DNA of 64,000 bases. Origin: CAIVAT01 sp964525995. Lineage in GTDB: Bacteria > Bacteroidota > Bacteroidia > Bacteroidales > FEN-979. This document shows positions 8,320 to 16,300 of the stretch, one piece after another. The stretch is taken from contig CAZGIM010000003.1 of NCBI GenBank assembly GCA_964525995.1, positions 1 through 64,000 on the forward strand, in the 5' to 3' direction. Within the stretch, counting starts at the first letter, position 1; each line of letters begins with the position of its first letter. The notes under the pieces are model-generated. The model had not been told where the DNA came from. It did no database searches and worked only from the letters and a program-made list of their open reading frames with translations. The translations under genes were made by a program, and so were the position numbers.

Positions 8320-9001
8320 CCCGGGCGCCAGCATTGACCAGGTAGATCCGGTCGGTCGACATGCAGACACAACGGTAGCGGGTACGTAGTTTCTCTTTTT
8401 TACGGAATGTCCTTTTTCCATGGAGGGTGAACAAACTATCGTAGGGCAGGTCATCGAGCCGTACGGTATGATCGGGCGGGTCATAATTTCTGAGCGCCAC
8501 CGAAAGCCGGTGATCGACAGCGGAGGATGCCTTGGGATTATCAAGAAAGGAGGAGAGGACCTGAAAAAGGTCCACCGGGAAGACTCCGGAGGCAAGAAAG
8601 GGATGCATCAAATTCCGGAACCTGGATTTCCATTCTTTGCCGTGCGGCAAGGGCCGCGACCGTCGACGAAGGCTAAAGCGCCGAGAATTGCTCATTTGGT
8701 CACTCCATACCGCGTGATGGGCCAGTTCATGGATGAGGGTAATCAGGAAAGCATAGGGGTTCAGATTCCCGTTCACCGTAATGCGGGCCGGATTGCCCCG
8801 GTGGGATGCCCTGAAATCGCCTGATTTCGATATCCGGTTTCGGGCAATGAGGATCTGTACCGGATTTGCGTTCAACAGGTATGCCACCCGTTCAAAGGCA
8901 AGTGGGGGAAGGTATTCCTCAAGGAACGACCAATCTTCTTCAGAGGTTTTTAATCCCGGAAGGTGATCGGTGAAAATACCTGGAAACAGGGACAGTTGCA
9001 C
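8306..9001 (-). CDS. SprT-like zinc metalloprotease domain protein
   Basis: This 231-residue cytosolic protein contains the zincin motif HELAHH in the middle (ITLIHELAHHAVW), with a downstream HGKEWKSRF that supplies the third metal ligand, as in SprT/SPRTN-like domains. In eukaryotes the family cleaves DNA-protein crosslinks; the bacterial role is unproven. The C-terminal RYRCVCMSTDRIYLVN resembles the tail of Bacteroidota SprT-like proteins. It is transcribed after a tiny lipoprotein gene 15 bp upstream and may be co-transcribed with it. It converges on the T9SS propeller gene with a 14-bp overlap. Confidence 0.8.
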   Translation of the reverse strand: MQLSLFPGIFTDHLPGLKTSEEDWSFLEEYLPPLAFERVAYLLNANPVQILIARNRISKSGDFRASHRGNPARITVNGNLNPYAFLITLIHELAHHAVWSDQMSNSRRFSLRRRSRPLPHGKEWKSRFRNLMHPFLASGVFPVDLFQVLSSFLDNPKASSAVDHRLSVALRNYDPPDHTVRLDDLPYDSLFTLHGKRTFRKKEKLRTRYRCVCMSTDRIYLVNAGARVKAL

Positions 9002-9016
9002 AGGAGGTGACAGAAT

Positions 9017-9160
9017 TTATTTGAATCTTGGGCAATCACAATTTTTCGGGTGCCGGTTTCCTTTGTAAGCTTGATTTGTCGAACTGCAGGAACCGGCTAC
9101 AAGGGTAAAAACCATCATCATCCCCACAAAAAAAAATCGGAACCATCTTTGTTTTACCAT
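9017..9160 (-). CDS. Tiny Cys-rich lipoprotein (47 residues)
   Basis: Reading leftward from ATG at 9160, the frame encodes a basic N-terminus (MVKQRWFRFF), a hydrophobic core, the lipobox LVAGSC and then a mature peptide of only 23 residues ending KNCDCPRFK. Signal peptidase II would cleave before Cys25, giving an anchored peptide with a CDC motif. Similar very short lipoproteins ending in CDCP plus an aromatic or basic tail occur in Bacteroidota; their role is unknown. It runs into the SprT-like gene with a 15-bp gap. The stretch from 9161 to 9383 holds no further gene; TATCTTAG at 9363-9370 is a weak promoter candidate for the next operon. Confidence 0.65.
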   Translation of the reverse strand: MVKQRWFRFFFVGMMMVFTLVAGSCSSTNQAYKGNRHPKNCDCPRFK

Positions 9161-9383
9161 TGTTATCGGTTTATGAACAAAACCGGACTTCTTTGTAACG
9201 ATTTCTTTATCAAATTATTGCATTATCCCTGAATGCCCCAAATATCAGGCGATGATCCGACAAAAGTACGATAAATTCGTACATTACTTTCAAGGGTTCA
9301 CAGAGCCTGCTTTCCCTACATCGTAAATCTTAGATTTTAAACGAGGGTTTTCTGAAATTTGGTATCTTAGCAAAAAACATTTT

Positions 9384-10127
9384 ATGCTGAAGGTAATCTC
9401 CAATATCGGAAGTTATGTCATGTTGATGCAGAAGGTCTTCAGCCGCCCGCAGAAAAGACAGATCTACTGGAAACAGTTGATCCATGAGATCAACAGCCTG
9501 GGAATTGAATCATTAGGTATTGTGGCATTTATCTCGATTTTCATGGGGGCCGTAGTGGCTATTCAAACGGCCTATAACATTGACAGCCCACTGATTCCAA
9601 TGTCGATGGTAGGGTTCACGACCAGACAGTCGGTCATTCTCGAATTTTCACCCACAGTAATCAGTCTGATTCTTGCCGGCAAAGTCGGTTCGCGGATAGC
9701 TTCCGAAATAGGCACCATGCGTGTGACTGAACAAATCGATGCGCTTGAGATTATGGGGGTCAATTCGGCTAATTACCTGATTTTCCCGAAAATAACGGCC
9801 TCTGTCCTGATCAATCCGGTACTGATCGTTTTCAGCATGTGGCTAGGTATCTTAGGGGGATGGTTTGCCATGTCGGCTTCGGGACTGGTTTCTACTAATG
9901 ATTTTATTGAAGGTATCCGGATTGATTTTGAAGGTTACACCATTTTTTATGCCCTCACCAAGACTGTGTTTTTTGCATTTATCATCTCCTCCATTTCGGG
10001 TTTTTTCGGCTATATGACCAACGGCGGGGCTCTTGAAGTCGGTCAAGCCAGCACCAAGGCCGTAGTTTTCAGCAGCATCACCATCATCCTGTTTAACCTG
10101 GTGCTTACACAACTTTTACTGACATGA
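9384..10127 (+). CDS. mlaE: MlaE-family lipid ABC transporter permease
   Basis: The 247-residue integral membrane protein shows the MlaE pattern: an N-terminal amphipathic region, the signature GAVVAIQTAYN, then SRIASEIGTMRVTEQIDALEIMGVNS, and four to five hydrophobic segments. In the Mla system this permease works with an ATPase (MlaF) and an MCE-domain protein (MlaD) to move phospholipids between the inner and outer membranes. It overlaps the ATPase gene by 4 bp (ATGA), so the two are translationally coupled. No MCE gene is in the window, so MlaD must lie elsewhere. Confidence 0.9.
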   Translation: MLKVISNIGSYVMLMQKVFSRPQKRQIYWKQLIHEINSLGIESLGIVAFISIFMGAVVAIQTAYNIDSPLIPMSMVGFTTRQSVILEFSPTVISLILAGKVGSRIASEIGTMRVTEQIDALEIMGVNSANYLIFPKITASVLINPVLIVFSMWLGILGGWFAMSASGLVSTNDFIEGIRIDFEGYTIFYALTKTVFFAFIISSISGFFGYMTNGGALEVGQASTKAVVFSSITIILFNLVLTQLLLT

Positions 10128-10870
10128 TCGAGGGTCGGAATATCAGTAAGCGTTTCGGAGATCATCAGGTTCTGAAAAATGTCACCTGTTCCTTTGAGAA
10201 AGGGAGAACCAACCTGATAATAGGGCAGAGCGGTTCGGGGAAAACCGTCCTGATGAAGTGTCTGGTAGGGCTTTTTGAAGTCGATGAAGGAATGGTGGTA
10301 TATGATGGCAGAAATTTTACGGGGATGAATTTTGAAGAGCGAAAGAGGCTCCGTCAGGAGATCGGCATGCTGTTCCAGGGCGGCGCACTCTTCGATTCGA
10401 TGAATGTGGAGCAAAATGTCATGTTTCCGCTGAATATGTTCACCTCAAAACCGGAGGATGAAAAACTCGACCGGGTCAATTTTGTTCTGAGACGCGTGAA
10501 TCTGGAAAATGTCAACAAACTGATGCCTTCGGAACTCAGCGGCGGGATGCGTAAGCGTGTCGCCATTGCAAGAGCTATCGCCATGAACCCGCAGTATTTG
10601 TTTTGTGATGAACCCAATTCAGGACTTGATCCTCAAACTTCGGGAGTCATCGACCACCTGATCCAGGAGATCACCGAGGAATATAATATTACCACTATCG
10701 TCAATACTCACGACATGAATTCAGTGCTTAGCATTGGCGACAGCGTAGTATTTATTTATCAGGGGGAGTTATGGTGGCAGGGTGATAAATCGACTATCCT
10801 GCATACCGATAACCAGAAACTCAACGACTTCGTTTTCGGAACAGAGCTGACCTCAAGGTTGAAAAAGTAA
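10124..10870 (+). CDS. mlaF: MlaF-type ABC transporter ATP-binding protein
   Basis: The 248-residue ATPase has Walker A GQSGSGKT at 34-41, the Q-loop at MLFQGGALF, the signature ELSGGMRKRVAIARA near 137, Walker B YLFCDEPNSGLDP near 158-170 and the H-loop VNTHD. The GGALFDSMNV segment after the Q-loop is typical of the Mla/Ttg2A branch. It energises the MlaE permease encoded just upstream with a 4-bp overlap. The CvpA-family gene follows 15 bp later and is probably in the same transcript. Confidence 0.92.
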   Translation: MIEGRNISKRFGDHQVLKNVTCSFEKGRTNLIIGQSGSGKTVLMKCLVGLFEVDEGMVVYDGRNFTGMNFEERKRLRQEIGMLFQGGALFDSMNVEQNVMFPLNMFTSKPEDEKLDRVNFVLRRVNLENVNKLMPSELSGGMRKRVAIARAIAMNPQYLFCDEPNSGLDPQTSGVIDHLIQEITEEYNITTIVNTHDMNSVLSIGDSVVFIYQGELWWQGDKSTILHTDNQKLNDFVFGTELTSRLKK

Positions 10871-10885
10871 AAGCGGATTCAATAA

Positions 10886-11410
10886 ATGAATTACCTCGAT
10901 TTTGCCATTCTGATTCTGGTATTTCTTTTTGCAATAAACGGGTACCGTAAAGGGATTATCATTAGCCTGGCCTCCATTGCCGCGCTGATCCTTGGCATCT
11001 ATTGCGCTGTCTTTTTCTCCAATTATTTGGACGCGACCCTGATGGAACATTTACGGCCTTCGCGTAAATGGCTTCCGGTCCTATCTTTCACGCTCACTTT
11101 TTTACTGGTTGTTTTCATCGTATTCATCGTGGCTAAGCTTGTTGAAAAGCTAGTGGATGTGGTGGGAATGGGATTTCTGAACAAACTGGGTGGCGCCGTA
11201 CTCGGGGTTGTAAAGGGAATGATAATGGTCTCCATCCTGATCTTCATTACCAACAGCATCGATCGCAAGGAAAATACCATTACTGCCGCCGACAAGAAAG
11301 GATCTCAGTTTTACGGACCGGTTTCATTGATATTTCCCTATCTGATGAAAGAGTTCGGAGGAGAGATAAGATTTCCAAGCTGGCCGGTGGTTAAAGAGGG
11401 GAACAAGTGA
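10886..11410 (+). CDS. CvpA-family membrane protein
   Basis: The 174-residue protein has four predicted membrane helices. It starts MNYLDFAILILVFLFAINGYRKGI, the usual CvpA opening, and has LGGAVLGVVKGMIMVS in the third/fourth helix region. CvpA proteins are linked to colicin V production and purine supply in Enterobacteria and to envelope stress tolerance; the molecular function is unsettled. It lies 15 bp after mlaF, suggesting an envelope-related operon. Its 3' end faces the GT9 gene on the other strand with only 27 bp between. Confidence 0.85.
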   Translation: MNYLDFAILILVFLFAINGYRKGIIISLASIAALILGIYCAVFFSNYLDATLMEHLRPSRKWLPVLSFTLTFLLVVFIVFIVAKLVEKLVDVVGMGFLNKLGGAVLGVVKGMIMVSILIFITNSIDRKENTITAADKKGSQFYGPVSLIFPYLMKEFGGEIRFPSWPVVKEGNK

Positions 11411-11437
11411 ATTGGCTACAAAAAAGGTTCTTCAACG

Positions 11438-12499
11438 CTACAAACCGGTACTGCTTCTTTTAGTCAGGCAGTCAAAAACCGCTTCCGGAGAGATGCTTTG
11501 AATGCAGACGCAATCGCCGGAATGACGGCATTTATTACATTTTTTATTCTGTACCAGAAAAGAAGATTGTTTGCCCAGGGGGGCCCATCGTTGCGGGAAG
11601 ATGGGTCGCATCGGAGCATAAAGTCCTATTGCGCGTATCCCCATGGCTGCAGCAAGGTGCAATGGCCCTGTACTGGCCGAAATAAACCCGTCGCTCCGGG
11701 AGATCAATGCAGCTAATTCCCCAAGCGATAGTTTACCGGTAAGGTCAGATATCCGGTTTTGATATTTCTGTAAAAAATCCTTCATTAAACTTCCTTCGGC
11801 TGCCGTACCGGTGACTAAAATATTGAACTGGTCGGCTGGTATTAGTTCGATCAGCTTTCCGAAATTTTCCAGACCCCACTCCCGTGCACTTCCCTTCGAT
11901 TTCGGATGTAATATCAAATTAAATAATCCCTCTTTCAAGGCGTCACTTCCGCCATCCTTCCATCCTTTTGGTGTTTCAACCTGAAGCCCGTAATAATCCG
12001 GAATTTCCTTCCTGCTTAATTCCAGGCGGATTCCCAGAGGCTGAAGCAGTTTCAGGTTCAACTGGGCTTCGTGCAGATCCGATCTTCTGCGCGATAAATG
12101 AACCAGCCGGTTACAGGTTAGCCACGTGAACATCCGGTGAGAAGTGGCAATACGCTCCCGGATACCGGCTTTTTTTGCGGCTTTACAAATCTCCCTGACC
12201 GGAAAAACATGGATGATCACATCTGCATGAAGGGCGGCTAAAGCTGCTTCCAGATTGCCGGAAGAGGGTTCAGCGATGGAAGCAAATGGGGAAGACTCAG
12301 AATTTCGAGGCAAGTTCCCGATTTGGAGCCAGTCAACAAATTCATCAACATGCCGGCAGGATTCGATGACCGGACGTGTATAGGAGGTTCCTAAAAAAAT
12401 AATACTACAGCCGGGAAAGGCCTCTTTCAGAACCCCAGCCATGGGCAAGGTCAGCACAACATCCCCGATGCTGTCGGTCCTGCTCAGAATGATTCGCAT
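11438..12499 (-). CDS. Glycosyltransferase family 9 (heptosyltransferase-like)
   Basis: The 353-residue protein has the GT9 N-terminus (MRIILSRTDSIGDVVLTLPM) and the C-terminal nucleotide-sugar binding region (GFISASTGPLHLAAAMGIRAIGLYAPMRPIFPQRWAP). GT9 enzymes transfer heptose or related sugars from ADP-sugar donors to lipopolysaccharide core at the inner face of the inner membrane. The ATG at 12499 overlaps the pgk stop by one base (TGATG), and this is preferred over a TTG one codon upstream. It is therefore translationally coupled to pgk. The acceptor sugar cannot be inferred. Confidence 0.85.
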   Translation of the reverse strand: MRIILSRTDSIGDVVLTLPMAGVLKEAFPGCSIIFLGTSYTRPVIESCRHVDEFVDWLQIGNLPRNSESSPFASIAEPSSGNLEAALAALHADVIIHVFPVREICKAAKKAGIRERIATSHRMFTWLTCNRLVHLSRRRSDLHEAQLNLKLLQPLGIRLELSRKEIPDYYGLQVETPKGWKDGGSDALKEGLFNLILHPKSKGSAREWGLENFGKLIELIPADQFNILVTGTAAEGSLMKDFLQKYQNRISDLTGKLSLGELAALISRSDGFISASTGPLHLAAAMGIRAIGLYAPMRPIFPQRWAPLGKQSSFLVQNKKCNKCRHSGDCVCIQSISPEAVFDCLTKRSSTGL

Positions 12500-13689
12500 C
12501 AATCCATAATTGCCTTGATACCCGGAAGTTGTTTTCCTTCAATATATTCCAGCATAGCGCCTCCACCGGTTGAAACATAGCTGACTTTATCGCCCAATCC
12601 GTACTTATTGATGGCTGCTACGGAATCGCCGCCTCCGATAAGGGTAAAGGTGCCTTTTTCGGTGACTTCTGCCAGGGTCTCAGCGATGAACTTGGTACCG
12701 GCTTCGAAATTATTCATTTCAAAAACGCCCATCGGACCGTTCCATAAAATCGTACCCGATTGTTCTATTACATTCCTAAATTTCTGACAAGCAGCTGGGC
12801 CGATATCCAGTCCCATCCAGGGAACCTGAATATCGTAGGCGCTGCTCATCTTCTTATTGGCATCGTTCGAAAAGGCATCGGCAAGTATTGCATCGGGCGG
12901 AATGTACAGGTTCACTCCCATTGACTTGGAGCCCTCGATGATATTCTTGGCCAGCTCCACATACTCCTCTTCAACCATGGAAGCGCCGGTTTCACCTCCA
13001 AGCGCCCGGATAAAGGTGAACATCATTCCACCGCCAATGATCAGGTTATCCACTTTATCCATTAAATGGTTGATAATCTCAATCTTGGTCGAAACCTTGG
13101 CGCCTCCAAGAATGGCTGTGAACGGACGTTTGCTGTTGTTCAAGCACCGGTCGATATTAAGAATCTCGTTTGACATAACATATCCGAACATCTTCGCCCC
13201 TGGGAAATACTGCGCGATGACAGCCGTGGAAGCATGGGCCCGATGCGCGGTTCCAAAGGCATCGTTAACATACACATCGCCCAACTTGGCCAGTTTCTTT
13301 GCAAATTCCGCGTCGCCCTTTTCTTCCTCTTTGTAAAACCGAAGATTTTCGAGTAACAGCACGTCACCGGGTTTCAATGATCCGGACAAATCAATCGCAG
13401 AGGCTCCGATACAATCGTCGGCAAATAGAACATGACGTCCGAGTTTTTCAGAAAGGTACGGAAGCAAATGTTTTAGCGAATATTTCTCCTCTGGCCCTGA
13501 TTTTGGACGCCCAAGATGAGACATCAGAATAATGGAGCCACCGTCGTTCAGGATTTTGGTTATAGTCAATAGTGTGGCATCGATACGGGTTGTATCGGTA
13601 ATATGGAACTGATTATCGAGTGGAACATTGTAATCGACCCGGATCAGCGCTTTTTTATCCTTAAAGGAATATTGATCAATCGTATGCAT
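12499..13689 (-). CDS. pgk: Phosphoglycerate kinase
   Basis: The 396-residue enzyme has the N-terminal signature KKALIRVDYNVPLDN, the substrate loops SHLGRPK and HRAHAST, the nucleotide site GGAKVSTK and WNGPMGVFE, and the C-terminal GGGDSVAAI ... STGGGAMLEYIEG. It interconverts 1,3-bisphosphoglycerate plus ADP and 3-phosphoglycerate plus ATP in glycolysis. The frame is open from a TTG at 13743, but that TTG is the -33 promoter element, so translation starts at ATG 13689 (MHTIDQYSFKDKK). The GT9 gene follows directly. Confidence 0.96.
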   Translation of the reverse strand: MHTIDQYSFKDKKALIRVDYNVPLDNQFHITDTTRIDATLLTITKILNDGGSIILMSHLGRPKSGPEEKYSLKHLLPYLSEKLGRHVLFADDCIGASAIDLSGSLKPGDVLLLENLRFYKEEEKGDAEFAKKLAKLGDVYVNDAFGTAHRAHASTAVIAQYFPGAKMFGYVMSNEILNIDRCLNNSKRPFTAILGGAKVSTKIEIINHLMDKVDNLIIGGGMMFTFIRALGGETGASMVEEEYVELAKNIIEGSKSMGVNLYIPPDAILADAFSNDANKKMSSAYDIQVPWMGLDIGPAACQKFRNVIEQSGTILWNGPMGVFEMNNFEAGTKFIAETLAEVTEKGTFTLIGGGDSVAAINKYGLGDKVSYVSTGGGAMLEYIEGKQLPGIKAIMD

Positions 13690-13713
13690 AAACTGTTCAT
13701 TTTGATTAGGGAA

Positions 13714-13743
13714 CAAAATTAAAATTTTTCGGCGCCACAACAC
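13714..13743 (-). promoter_or_regulatory. pgk promoter (TTG, 19 bp, TAATTTTG)
   Basis: On the minus strand, TTG at 13743-13741 and TAATTTTG at 13721-13714 are separated by exactly 19 bp, a near-ideal Bacteroidota sigma-ABfr-type promoter. The predicted transcript starts near 13707 and leaves a leader of about 18 bases before ATG 13689. Confidence 0.7.
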
Positions 13744-13928
13744 ATATATTTTTAATTTTACCTTTGTTTTAAACCGGTCCGGACTTAATCACAGGGGCAT
13801 GAATACTGAAGTTTATGTAATCTGAACGAGAAAAACAGCTTTTTGTTGCCGGCGCCATTTCCGGGATGATCCGGGTATAGCCACTGGAACCGGTAAAGAC
13901 GGCTAAACAAAACAGGTACAGTGAATTT

Positions 13929-14729
13929 ATGAAAGATTTGCGTCTGACACTAATACAATCGAATCTTCACTGGGAAGATTCAGCCGGGAATCTGAAGCAT
14001 TTCCGAAAGATATTTTCCTCCATAACCAAGCCGACCGATCTCATCCTGCTGCCCGAAACTTTTAATACCGGGTTTTCAATTAATCCGGCGCTTTGTGCCG
14101 AGGATATGAATGGGCCTTCCGTCCAATTTTTAAAGGAAATGGCGGAGCGTACACAGGCTGCTATCATGGCCACCCTGATAGTCCGCGATGGTAACGACCA
14201 TTTTAACCGAATGGTCTGTGCGCATCCCGGCGGCGACCTTCAAACATACGATAAAAGACATCTTTTCCGTTTAAGTGAAGAGTACCGGATTTTTGAGGCC
14301 GGTAAGCAAAAGCCTTTTTTCAACGTCAAAGGATGGAACATTCAACCGGTGATTTGTTACGATTTGCGGTTCCCGGTTTGGATCAAGAACACCTATTCAG
14401 CTGGTCAGTATGGGTATGACCTGTTGGTGTGTCTTGCAAACTGGCCCTCAAGCCGCGCCCACATCTGGAAAACCCTGTTGATGGCCAGGGCGATCGAGAA
14501 TCAGGTATACGTGGCCGGAGTGAACAGGATTGGTATCGACGGCCATGGTACAGCGCATACAGGCGACTCCATGGTGATCGATGCCAAAGGGAAGGCTTTG
14601 TCGCAGGCCGAAGCAGGGAAAGAATGCGTGATCTCCGTAACATTGCCTGCACAGGAGTTGAAAATATTCAGGGAGTCGATGACGGTAGGACTTGACTGGG
14701 ATCATTTTACCCTTGACCTCAACATCTAA
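13929..14729 (+). CDS. Carbon-nitrogen hydrolase (omega-amidase/YafV-like)
   Basis: The 266-residue protein has the nitrilase-superfamily catalytic triad: E43 (LLPETFNTGF), K109 (YDKRHLF) and C143 (PVICYDLRFP). The sequence resembles YafV/omega-amidase enzymes, which hydrolyse 2-oxoglutaramate or 2-oxosuccinamate to the dicarboxylate plus ammonia. Those act in metabolite repair and methionine salvage. It is cytosolic, with normal length. The GT2 gene starts 3 bp after its stop, so it heads an operon of envelope glycosylation genes without an obvious functional link. A TACCTTTG at 13759-13766 is a possible but distant promoter element. Confidence 0.85.
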   Translation: MKDLRLTLIQSNLHWEDSAGNLKHFRKIFSSITKPTDLILLPETFNTGFSINPALCAEDMNGPSVQFLKEMAERTQAAIMATLIVRDGNDHFNRMVCAHPGGDLQTYDKRHLFRLSEEYRIFEAGKQKPFFNVKGWNIQPVICYDLRFPVWIKNTYSAGQYGYDLLVCLANWPSSRAHIWKTLLMARAIENQVYVAGVNRIGIDGHGTAHTGDSMVIDAKGKALSQAEAGKECVISVTLPAQELKIFRESMTVGLDWDHFTLDLNI

Positions 14730-14732
14730 AGC

Positions 14733-15491
14733 ATGATCAGATTATCGGCTACGGTTATTGTTCACAACGAAGAAAAAAACATTGTTCGTTGTATCGAATC
14801 GGTGAAACCCATTGCCGATGAGATCGTAGTAATCGATTCCAATTCGACCGATCAAACGCCTGCGATATGTCGCAGTCTCGGTTGCCGTGTCATCCAGCGG
14901 GCTTTCGACGGGTACGGAGTTCAAAAGCAGTTTGCAGTTGAATGTTCAAGTTATTCCTGGATCCTCTCCATCGATGCCGACGAGGTGATTACCGGGGAGT
15001 TACAGGATGAGATCCTAAAATGGAAAGAGAATGACGGGGATCAACCCTATCAGGGATTTAAAATCCCGTTTTCGTTGTATTTTATGGGTCGGATTTTACG
15101 GCATGGCGGCGTTGGAAAGGAGATGCACTTGAGGTTGTTCAATAAGGAAAGCGGAGGATTCACGAAGGTTCCGGTGCACGAGGAGATAAGGGTGGAAGGG
15201 ACCGTTGGAACAATGAGCGGAAGGATACTTCATTATTCCTACCGGGACATCAGCCACCATCTTGAAAAAATCAATTTTTACACAAACCGGGCAGCAGAAG
15301 GTTATGTAAGCCGGGGGAAACGGTTTTCACGACTTTGGGTTCCCCTGAAGTTCCCCACCAGCTTTTTCGCTTTTTATTTCATCAAAGGAGGATTCCTGGA
15401 TGGTTACCCGGGATTCATGTGGTCCTTCCTTGCGGCCGTTTATGCCACACTGAAAGTCGCCAAAACCATTGAAATGAGATCTGACCAATGA
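14733..15491 (+). CDS. Glycosyltransferase family 2 (WaaE/KdtX-like)
   Basis: The 252-residue protein opens with LSATVIVHNEEKNIVRCIESV and carries the GT-A DxD-type motif in SIDADE (D81, D83). It also has the downstream KVPVHEEI signature seen in the WaaE/KdtX group that glucosylates lipopolysaccharide inner core. It probably transfers a sugar from an NDP-sugar to a lipid-linked or LPS acceptor at the cytoplasmic membrane. A hydrophobic C-terminal stretch may tether it. It starts 3 bp after the nitrilase and overlaps the deacetylase by 4 bp. Confidence 0.85.
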   Translation: MIRLSATVIVHNEEKNIVRCIESVKPIADEIVVIDSNSTDQTPAICRSLGCRVIQRAFDGYGVQKQFAVECSSYSWILSIDADEVITGELQDEILKWKENDGDQPYQGFKIPFSLYFMGRILRHGGVGKEMHLRLFNKESGGFTKVPVHEEIRVEGTVGTMSGRILHYSYRDISHHLEKINFYTNRAAEGYVSRGKRFSRLWVPLKFPTSFFAFYFIKGGFLDGYPGFMWSFLAAVYATLKVAKTIEMRSDQ

Positions 15492-16300
15492 ACGCATTAA
15501 TCTTCGCTTTGATACTGTTTGCGGCCGTTGCGGTTTTTCTCGAATTGCAATACAACCTGTTTACTCTGCCCCCGAAGGGTCTTCGCGTATTGATGTATCA
15601 TAAAATTGAAGATGGTACACCAGATGGTTTGACTGTCACATCGGACCAGTTCCGACAACACCTTGCCTATCTTAGAAATAAAGGCTATTCGTCTCTCTCT
15701 TTCGCCGGCCTTAAACAAATAATTGCCCGGGGGATTCCCCTTCCTCGCAATGTCGTGATCCTTACTTTCGATGATGCATACCGCAATTTTCTGACAAAAG
15801 CCTTTCCTTTACTGAAAGAATATGGTTTTACCGCTACCGTGCTGGTCCCGGTTGCATTTATTGGTAAGACCAACGTATGGGATCAGGGTACTGATCCCCT
15901 CATGACCGGGGAGGAGCTCCGCAGGATCGCTGTGCAGGAGAACATAGAAATAGGGCTTCATTCATTTTTGCATCACAATTACCGGGATATGACCCAGGAG
16001 GAAGCGGCAGAGGATATCCGGAACTGCAGGAAAACTTTGTCATTTTATGCCATACCTCATGGGGGAGTTTTGGCTTATCCCTATGGGGGATATCCAAAAA
16101 AGGATCCTGAAAAGAAACGTCAACTGTTTGAGCTTTTTGATGAAATGAAACTGGATTTTGCCCTCCGGATCGGAAACCGGATCAACCGGTGGCCAATAAA
16201 ACAACCCTATGAGATTCAACGGATTGATATCAAAGGATCAGATCGTTTCTTTATTTTTAAAACCAAGCTATTGAAAGGTCGTGCCCACCTTTTTACATAA
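15488..16300 (+). CDS. Polysaccharide deacetylase (NodB/CE4-like)
   Basis: The 270-residue protein begins with an N-terminal membrane anchor (ALIFALILFAAVAVFLEL). A CE4-type fold follows with the motif TFDDAY (D95, D96) and the metal ligands in LHSFLHHN (H158, H162). CE4 enzymes remove N-acetyl groups from amino sugars in peptidoglycan, chitin-like chains or LPS intermediates. In this operon between a GT2 and an O-antigen-ligase-like gene, an envelope glycan acting at the periplasmic face is likely. It overlaps the GT2 by 4 bp and the next frame by 20 bp. Confidence 0.85.
   Translation: MNALIFALILFAAVAVFLELQYNLFTLPPKGLRVLMYHKIEDGTPDGLTVTSDQFRQHLAYLRNKGYSSLSFAGLKQIIARGIPLPRNVVILTFDDAYRNFLTKAFPLLKEYGFTATVLVPVAFIGKTNVWDQGTDPLMTGEELRRIAVQENIEIGLHSFLHHNYRDMTQEEAAEDIRNCRKTLSFYAIPHGGVLAYPYGGYPKKDPEKKRQLFELFDEMKLDFALRIGNRINRWPIKQPYEIQRIDIKGSDRFFIFKTKLLKGRAHLFT

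Noticed and set aside
9050..9232. 60-codon plus-strand frame in the gap before mlaE
   Set aside because: It is opposite the tiny lipoprotein gene and has no family features.
13690..13743. TTG start extending pgk by 18 codons
   Set aside because: The TTG is the -33 element of a TTG-19-TAATTTTG promoter, and homologs begin near ATG 13689.
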